Below, piece by piece: positions 58,828 through 64,000 of a stretch of DNA of 64,000 nt. How positions within the stretch are numbered: the stretch's first letter is position 1; each line of letters starts with the position of its first letter. Source of the DNA: Actinophytocola oryzae. Its GTDB lineage: Bacteria > Actinomycetota > Actinomycetes > Mycobacteriales > Pseudonocardiaceae. Location of the stretch: NCBI RefSeq assembly GCF_004364325.1, contig NZ_SOCP01000003.1, forward strand, positions 124,001 through 188,000, given 5' to 3'. The notes under the pieces are model-generated. The model saw nothing but the letters and a program-made list of their open reading frames with translations. It was not told where the DNA came from and made no database searches. The translations under genes were made by a program, and so were the position numbers.

Positions 58828-59585
58828 ACCTCATCATGAAGATCGACGGGCCGGTGGCGACCGCCACGATCAACCGGCCGGACGCCCGCAACGCCATGAC
58901 CATGGCGATGTACGACTCGCTCGCCGAGTTCTGCGCGTGGGTCGACGACAGCGCGGAGGTCCGGGTCGCGGTCCTGAAGGGCGCGGGCAGCAAGGCTTTC
59001 GTCTCCGGCACCGACATCAACCACTTCCGGGGCTTCGAGAGCGCGGAGGACGGTGTGCGCTACGAGAAGCACATCGAGTCCGTGTTGGCACGCCTGGAAC
59101 AGGTGACCGTACCGACGATAGCGGTGGTCGACGGCTACGCCACCGGCGGCGGGCTGTCCATGGCCGCCGCGTGCGACCTCCGGATCTGCGACAGGAACGC
59201 CAAGTTCGGGCTGCCCATCGCCCGCACGCTCGGCAACTGCGTGTCCATGGCGACCTACGCCCGGCTCGTCCGCCTGATCGGCGCCGCACGCACGCTGCAC
59301 CTCGTCTACACGGCCGGTTTCGTCGACGGCGAGCAGGCACTCGCCGTCGGCCTCGCCTCCGAGCTGGTCGACGACGCCGACGCCCGCGTGGCGGAGCTGT
59401 GCGAACAGCTGGCCGGCCACGCGCCGCTCACCATGCGTGCCAGCAAGATCGCGTTGGGGCGCCTGCGTGACCGGGAGCTACCGCCCGACGAGGACCTGAT
59501 CCGCCTCTGCTACGGCAGCGAGGACTTCGCGGAGGGCGTGAACGCCTTCCTGGACAAGCGAAAGCCACGCTGGCAGGGCCGATGA
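58824..59585 (+). CDS. Enoyl-CoA hydratase/isomerase family protein
   Basis: 253 aa crotonase-fold enzyme. Oxyanion-hole stretches: SKAFVSGTDINHFRGF and VDGYATGGGLSMAAACDLRI. The position of one classical catalytic Glu is taken by GNCVSMATYARLVRLIG, so it may not be a simple hydratase. GTG 58824 overlaps the CoA-transferase stop; ATG 58836 is an alternative. Converges with the IclR gene, ending 2 bp before its stop. Confidence 0.9.
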   Translation: MNLIMKIDGPVATATINRPDARNAMTMAMYDSLAEFCAWVDDSAEVRVAVLKGAGSKAFVSGTDINHFRGFESAEDGVRYEKHIESVLARLEQVTVPTIAVVDGYATGGGLSMAAACDLRICDRNAKFGLPIARTLGNCVSMATYARLVRLIGAARTLHLVYTAGFVDGEQALAVGLASELVDDADARVAELCEQLAGHAPLTMRASKIALGRLRDRELPPDEDLIRLCYGSEDFAEGVNAFLDKRKPRWQGR

Positions 59586-59587
59586 CC

Positions 59588-60352
59588 TCACAACGGCCGC
59601 CGGTACCCGAGTGTCGCGCTGACGCGTCGCGCGGCCTCGGTCACCAGCGCGCCGTAGCGTGGCCGCAGCTCGTCGGTCATCCGGCTGCCCGGCGTGGAGA
59701 TCGACAGGCTCGCCTGCGTGCGGCCCTCGTGGTCGAAGATCGGCGACGCGACGGCCGCGATGTCACTGCGCCACTCCCCGGAGTTGGTGGCGAACCCGCG
59801 CTCCCGCACCCGTTCCAGCTCGACGAGGAACTCCGCCCAGTCCACGATCGTCCGCTCGGTGTAGCGGTCGAGGTGGTCGCCGACGATGGCCCTGACCTCC
59901 TCGACCGGCCGGTGGGCGAGCATGGCCTTGCCGTTGGACGAGCCGTGCAGCGGCACCGCGCTGCCGAGCGTGATCACCGCGCGGACCGGGTGCTCCGTCT
60001 CGACCTTCTCGATCAGGACCGCGCGATCCCCTTCCAGGACCATGAGATGCGCGGTCTCGCCGGTCTCCCTGCGCAGCTCCTTCATGACCGGCAGCGCCGC
60101 GTCGCGCACGCCGAGGTCCGGCAGCGCTCGCTGTCCTATGTGGAGCGCCCGGTTGGTGAGCACCCAGCTCGTGGGTTCCGCGCCGGACGGGCAGATCCAG
60201 CCTGCCGTCCACAGTGTCTGGAGCGCTCGCTGCACGGTGGTCTTCGGCATCCGCAGTCGGCGGGACAGCTCCCCGACCCCGGCCGGCTGCGTGAACGCGA
60301 CCTCCTCGAGCACCCGGAAGGTCCCGAGCACGGTACGCATTCCCTCACTCAT
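59588..60352 (-). CDS. IclR-family transcriptional regulator
   Basis: 254 aa. N-terminal winged HTH (VGELSRRLRMPKTTVQRALQTLWTAGWI) and C-terminal IclR effector domain (ETAHLMVLEGDRAVLIEKVETEHPVRAVITLGSAVPLHGSSNGKAMLA ... GFATNSGEWRSDIAAVASPIFD). It follows the transporter by 15 bp on the same strand and likely controls the surrounding catabolic genes in response to an organic acid. Confidence 0.92.
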   Translation of the reverse strand: MSEGMRTVLGTFRVLEEVAFTQPAGVGELSRRLRMPKTTVQRALQTLWTAGWICPSGAEPTSWVLTNRALHIGQRALPDLGVRDAALPVMKELRRETGETAHLMVLEGDRAVLIEKVETEHPVRAVITLGSAVPLHGSSNGKAMLAHRPVEEVRAIVGDHLDRYTERTIVDWAEFLVELERVRERGFATNSGEWRSDIAAVASPIFDHEGRTQASLSISTPGSRMTDELRPRYGALVTEAARRVSATLGYRRPL

Positions 60353-60367
60353 GGCGGCAGTCTATGG

Positions 60368-61699
60368 TCACAGCCACCCTGGGGCGACGAAGATGGCCCA
60401 CGAAAGCACCGGCGCCACGATGATCATCGACAGGCCCCACACCATCAGGCCGCGGAACACCCGGTCCCGCACCTCGGGGCCGCTGCTCGCGACGACGAGC
60501 GCGCCGCTGGTGGAGAACGGCGAGGAGTCGACGACCGACGACGAGATCGCCAGCGCGATGATCATCCCGACCGCGCCGACCTCGCCCGCGAGCAGGAACG
60601 GCACCGCGAGCGGGATGAGCGCGCCGAGGATGCCGGTGGTGGACGCGAACGCCGACACCGCGGCACCGATCAGGCAGATCACGAACGCGGCGAGCAGCGG
60701 GGCGCCGATCTTCGCGACGCTGTCGCCCAGCATGTCGATGGTGCCGATGGTCTGCATCAGGCTCACGTAGGTCACCACGCCGCAGATGAGCAGCACGGTC
60801 GGCCACGCCACCTCCGCCACGCTTCCCTTGCACTCTTTGGGGAACAGGATGCAGATGACGGTGGCGATGGACAGGGCGAGCAGGCCGACGTCGATGTCGA
60901 AGACGAGCGCGCCCACCACGAGCGCGACCAGGCCGGTCAACGTGGCGACACGTTGGATGTCGAGGGTGACCACCTGCTCGGTCACCGGCGTCTCGGTCCT
61001 GGTGGCGACCGGGCCCGGCGAGCCGGTACCGCCTGCCGGTTCGCCGGGCCCGGCATCCGCCTCGGCGCCCTGTCCCACGGGCTCGACCCGCCTGCTGAGC
61101 AGCTCCCGGCCGCCGAACATCACGAAGACCGCGACGGACAGCGCCGCGTTGAACAGGAACGTGCTCGCCCACAGCAGACCGGGGTTGCTCGCCAGGTGCT
61201 CGCGTTCCACCACGCCGTTGGTGATCACGCCGAACACGCCGATCGGCGAGAACCCGCCCGCGCTCGCGCCGTTGATGATCAGCAGGCCCATCAGCAGCGG
61301 GTTGATGCGGTGGCGGGCGGCGAAGCTCAGCCCGATCGGCGCCATGATCGCGACCGCGCCGGGCACGACCGCGCCCACCGACGTGAGCACCGCGGTGACC
61401 ACGAACATCACCCACGGGATGAACGCGATCCTGCCCCGCACGGCCAGCACGCCGACGTGGACGAGCCAGTCGACCGTGCCGTTTCCCTTGGCGATGGCGA
61501 AGAGCAGCGTCACCCCGACCAGTACGACGAAGAGGTCACCGGGAAAACCGGCGAAAAGGTCGTCCTCGCTGACGTCGAATACGAGGGTGCCGAGCAGGAA
61601 AGCACCCAGGAATGCGATCGCCCCCATGTTCACCGATCGCAGCGTGGCAAGCAGGACGATGAGTACGAGTCCAACGATGGAGATTATCTGCATGGTCAT
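60368..61699 (-). CDS. Dicarboxylate-type transporter (MatC/DASS-like)
   Basis: 443 aa, 11-12 predicted membrane helices with two homologous halves, joined by a Gly/Pro/Glu-rich cytoplasmic loop (residues about 215-255). The half-start AIAFLGAFLLGTLVFDVSEDDLFAGFPGDLFVVLVGVTLLFAIA and the hairpin-like ASAGGFSPIGVFG and SSSVVDSSPFSTSGALV stretches fit the MatC/DASS ion-coupled carriers of dicarboxylates. ATG 61699 has GGGAG upstream. Substrate unknown; malonate-, malate- or hydroxy-dicarboxylates are possible. Confidence 0.85.
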   Translation of the reverse strand: MTMQIISIVGLVLIVLLATLRSVNMGAIAFLGAFLLGTLVFDVSEDDLFAGFPGDLFVVLVGVTLLFAIAKGNGTVDWLVHVGVLAVRGRIAFIPWVMFVVTAVLTSVGAVVPGAVAIMAPIGLSFAARHRINPLLMGLLIINGASAGGFSPIGVFGVITNGVVEREHLASNPGLLWASTFLFNAALSVAVFVMFGGRELLSRRVEPVGQGAEADAGPGEPAGGTGSPGPVATRTETPVTEQVVTLDIQRVATLTGLVALVVGALVFDIDVGLLALSIATVICILFPKECKGSVAEVAWPTVLLICGVVTYVSLMQTIGTIDMLGDSVAKIGAPLLAAFVICLIGAAVSAFASTTGILGALIPLAVPFLLAGEVGAVGMIIALAISSSVVDSSPFSTSGALVVASSGPEVRDRVFRGLMVWGLSMIIVAPVLSWAIFVAPGWL

Positions 61700-61749
61700 G
61701 GGGACTCCCGAGACCGCCGCGGCTCGTGCAGGACGGGAGCCACTATGAC

Positions 61750-61771
61750 GTGACTCACAAGTGACAGTCAA
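61750..61771. promoter_or_regulatory. Divergent promoter region with paired GTGAC boxes
   Basis: GTGAC occurs at 61750-61754 and 61761-61765, 11 bp apart, i.e. one helical turn. On the minus strand TTGACT (61771-61766) is a -35 with CATAGT 18 bp further on as -10 for the transporter gene. The repeats sit in the spacer and are candidate IclR sites. The region also serves the class V aminotransferase gene. Confidence 0.45.
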
Positions 61772-61801
61772 TAGGTAACGAGAAACCGACAGGAGTTGGC
61801 G

Positions 61802-62962
61802 ATGCCATACCCGGCCGGACGGCATTTCCTGCAAATTCCCGGTCCGACAAATGTGCCCGACCGTGTGTTGCGTGCCATTTCCGCACCGACGATCGACCAC
61901 CGGGGTCCCGATTTCGCGGTGCTCGCCCGCGAGGTGCTCGACGCGCTGAAACCCGTGTTCGGCACGTCCGATCCGGTGGTCGCCTACCCGTCGTCCGGCA
62001 CGGGGGCGTGGGAGGCCGCGCTGGTCAACACGCTCAGCCCCGGCGACCGGGTGCTGGCGTTCGAGACCGGTCACTTCGCGACGCTCTGGCGCGACCTCGC
62101 GGTGAACCTCGGGCTGGACGTGGACCTCGTGCCCGGCGACTGGCGTCACGGCGTGGATCCCGCCGTGCTGGCGGAGAAACTGGCCGGGGACAGCACGATC
62201 AAGGCCGTCTGCGTGGTGCACAACGAGACGTCGACCGGCGTGACCAGCAGGGTTCCCGAGATCCGGCGGGCACTCGACGAGGCGGGCCACCCGGCGCTGC
62301 TGCTCGTGGACACGGTCTCCTCACTCGGGTCCGTCGAGTACCGGCACGACGAGTGGGGCGTGGACGTCACGGTCTCCTGCTCCCAGAAGGGTTTGCTCCT
62401 CCCACCGGGCCTCGGGTTCAACGCGGTGAGCGAGAAGGCGCTGCGCGCGGCCGAAAGCGCCGGGTTCCGGCGTGCCTACTGGGACTGGCGTCCGATCCTC
62501 GCGGCCAACGAGCGCGGCTACTTCCCCTACACCCCACCGACGAACCTGCTGTACGGGCTGCGGGAGAGCCTCGCGATCCTCGCCGAGGAGGGCCTCGAGG
62601 CCGTGTTCGCCAGACACCGCAGACACGGCGAGGCCACGCGGGCGGCCGTACGGGGCTGGGGCCTTGAGGTCCTGGCGCTGGACGAGCGTGAGTACTCGCC
62701 GGTCCTCACCGCCGTCCTCGTGCCGGAGGGGCACGACGCGGACAAGATCCGCGCGCTCATCCTCGACCGCTTCAACATGTCGCTCGGCACCGGCCTCGGG
62801 CGCCTCGCGGGCCGGGTGTTCCGCATCGGGCACCTCGGCCACTTCAACGACGTCTCACTCGCCGGCACGCTCTCCGGGGTCCACATGGGACTGTCGCTCG
62901 CCGGCGTGCCGGTCCGCCCCGGCGGGGTCGACGCCGCACTGCGGGTCCTGGAGCTGACATGA
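61802..62962 (+). CDS. Class V aminotransferase (serine/alanine-glyoxylate type)
   Basis: 386 aa PLP enzyme. The PLP lysine is K196 in SCSQKGLLLPPG, with D170 in LLLVDTVSSLGSVE. The start IPGPTNVPDRVLRA and YPSSGTGAWEAAL are typical of the serine-glyoxylate/alanine-glyoxylate and related group. AGGAG lies 6 nt before ATG 61802. It overlaps the FAD oxidase start as ATGA, suggesting a route linking an amino acid to a 2-keto or 2-hydroxy acid such as glyoxylate. Confidence 0.9.
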   Translation: MPYPAGRHFLQIPGPTNVPDRVLRAISAPTIDHRGPDFAVLAREVLDALKPVFGTSDPVVAYPSSGTGAWEAALVNTLSPGDRVLAFETGHFATLWRDLAVNLGLDVDLVPGDWRHGVDPAVLAEKLAGDSTIKAVCVVHNETSTGVTSRVPEIRRALDEAGHPALLLVDTVSSLGSVEYRHDEWGVDVTVSCSQKGLLLPPGLGFNAVSEKALRAAESAGFRRAYWDWRPILAANERGYFPYTPPTNLLYGLRESLAILAEEGLEAVFARHRRHGEATRAAVRGWGLEVLALDEREYSPVLTAVLVPEGHDADKIRALILDRFNMSLGTGLGRLAGRVFRIGHLGHFNDVSLAGTLSGVHMGLSLAGVPVRPGGVDAALRVLELT

Positions 62963-64000
62963 GCCTGGCACAACGGCTCCGCCGCGACCTGGCGGGCGAG
63001 GTCCGGTTCGACGACTACACCCGGCAGCTGTACGCGCGGGACGCCAGCATGTACGCGATCACCCCGCTCGGCGTGGCGTTCCCGCGTGACGTCGACGACG
63101 TGGCCGCGGCGGTGGCCGCCGCCCGCGAGCACGGCGTGCCGGTCGTCCCCAGGGGTGCCGGCACGAGCCTCGCCGGCCAGACGGTCGGCCCCGGCATCGT
63201 GCTGGACCTGTCCCGGCACCTGAACAGGATCCTCGAGCTGGACCCGCAGGCACGCACCGCGCTCGTCGAACCTGGCGTGGTCCAGGACCAGCTCAACCGT
63301 GCCGCCTCGGCGCACGGGCTGATGTTCGGCCCGGACACCTCCACCAGCAACCGCGCCACGATCGGCGGGATGATCGGCAACAACTCCGCAGGCAGCGGTT
63401 CCGTGCGGTACGGCATGACCATCGACCACGTCCGCGAGCTGGACGTCGTGCTCTCCGACGCGTCGACCGCCCACCTCGCACCGGGTGTCGACATGTCCAC
63501 AGTGGACACACTGGCCGGCCGCCTGTGCCGCGAGCTGCCGAAGCTGGTCGAGGACAACAGGACCGCCATCGCGACCGGCTATCCCGAGTTCTGGCGCAGG
63601 GCAGGTGGCTACCGGCTCGACCGCCTGGCGGCCGACTTCGACCTCGCGAAGTTCGTCGTCGGCTCGGAGGGCACCCTCGTCGTCGTCACCAACGCGCTGG
63701 TCGACCTCGTCCCGAAGCCCAGGAGGACGGTCATCGCCGTCGGCCACTTCACCTCGACGCAGGCCGCCATCGCGGCCACCGAGGACGCGCTGGCGTGCGA
63801 CCCGGCCGCCGTCGAGCTGATGGACCGCACGATCCTCGACCTGTCCCGGCAGAAGCACGAGTACGCCGCGCTCGGCACGATCCTGTCCGGCGACCCGGAC
63901 GCGCTGCTGTTCGTCAGCCTCACCGGCGACGACGAGAAGGAGCTGGCCGGACGACTCAGCACGCTCACCTCGTTGTGGCGCAGGCACAACCACGGCTACC
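62959..64000 (+). CDS. FAD-linked oxidase (GlcD/D-2-hydroxyacid dehydrogenase type), cut by window edge
   Basis: First 347 residues only; the frame is open to the right edge. FAD-binding PCMH domain: VPVVPRGAGTSLAGQTVGPGIVLDLSRHLNRILE, then TIGGMIGNNSAGSGSVRYGMTIDHV and FVVGSEGTLVVVTNALVDLVPKP. The N-terminus VRFDDYTRQLYARDASMYAITPLGVAFP resembles the long fused FAD/iron-sulfur oxidases, so a C-terminal ferredoxin domain may follow outside the window. Coupled to the class V aminotransferase. Substrate probably a D-2-hydroxy acid. Confidence 0.88.
   Translation, partial: MSLAQRLRRDLAGEVRFDDYTRQLYARDASMYAITPLGVAFPRDVDDVAAAVAAAREHGVPVVPRGAGTSLAGQTVGPGIVLDLSRHLNRILELDPQARTALVEPGVVQDQLNRAASAHGLMFGPDTSTSNRATIGGMIGNNSAGSGSVRYGMTIDHVRELDVVLSDASTAHLAPGVDMSTVDTLAGRLCRELPKLVEDNRTAIATGYPEFWRRAGGYRLDRLAADFDLAKFVVGSEGTLVVVTNALVDLVPKPRRTVIAVGHFTSTQAAIAATEDALACDPAAVELMDRTILDLSRQKHEYAALGTILSGDPDALLFVSLTGDDEKELAGRLSTLTSLWRRHNHGY

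Noticed and set aside
60368..62290. 640-aa version of the transporter
   Set aside because: The first about 197 residues are antisense to the class V aminotransferase gene or lie in the divergent promoter; ATG 61699 has a ribosome site.
1..64000. tRNA, rRNA or riboswitch genes
   Set aside because: None of the gaps contained a recognisable cloverleaf, rRNA segment or known riboswitch core by eye.

Overview
The window is high-GC actinomycete chromosomal DNA. Codon third positions are strongly G/C, GTG and TTG starts are common, many genes overlap as ATGA or GTGA, and several -10 boxes lie 6-9 nt before the start codon (leaderless transcripts). An XRE-DUF5753/DUF397 pair, an HTH/Clp-N pair and an unusual family of 30-bp hairpin-forming repeats suggest Pseudonocardiales (Lentzea, Saccharothrix, Actinosynnema, Amycolatopsis type). 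That placement is an inference. I see no rRNA, tRNA, phage, CRISPR array or intact insertion sequence.

Layout. 1-7000: an oligopeptide ABC importer (permease cut by the window edge) with an OmpR-type two-component system upstream. 7158-7541: a 12-unit 30-bp repeat array. 7659-17059: a secreted GH2 glycosidase, a secreted PPC-like protein, two serine beta-lactamase-fold hydrolases, a nuclease-like hypothetical, an HTH/Clp-N pair behind a large dyad operator, a DUF1905 protein, a Rieske oxygenase and a DinB-like protein. 17191-23592: a HEAT protein divergent from an orphan LanC-like protein, a PQQ-type sugar dehydrogenase under a perfect CebR-like operator, an acidic 39-aa peptide coupled to an unknown protein, and a DHA2 drug exporter. 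23648-31865: lipoprotein, Gfo/Idh oxidoreductase, large membrane protein, a MITE-like element, and a NarL-type two-component system with an ABC-2 exporter. 31937-37308: FAD monooxygenase, XRE/DUF397 cassette, secreted repeat/RCC1 protein. 37416-40373: secreted alpha-L-rhamnosidase with a LacI-like operator.

The most interesting region is 40583-49877. Eight tightly coupled genes encode a DegT aminotransferase, a split transketolase, a 57-aa amino-group carrier protein (LysW-like, ending EDFGE), and LysX, LysY, LysZ and LysK homologues. The set matches the logic known from vazabitide A biosynthesis in Streptomyces: glutamate is loaded on the carrier, reduced to the semialdehyde, extended by two carbons, transaminated and released, presumably giving a 2,6-diamino-5,7-dihydroxyheptanoate-type amino acid. 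A convergent pair, an MFS exporter and a FemAB/GNAT-like protein, may finish and export the product. No NRPS or PKS is present, so this looks like a compact, possibly undescribed carrier-protein pathway.

50264-56303 is a polysaccharide-use operon: secreted GH114 endo-alpha-1,4-polygalactosaminidase, sugar ABC importer without its own ATPase, PfkB kinase and GH4 glycosidase. 56478-57310 holds a YdeI-like and a cold-shock protein. 57637-64000 is a catabolic region: CoA-transferase, enoyl-CoA hydratase, IclR regulator, dicarboxylate-type transporter, class V aminotransferase and an FAD-linked oxidase that runs off the end.
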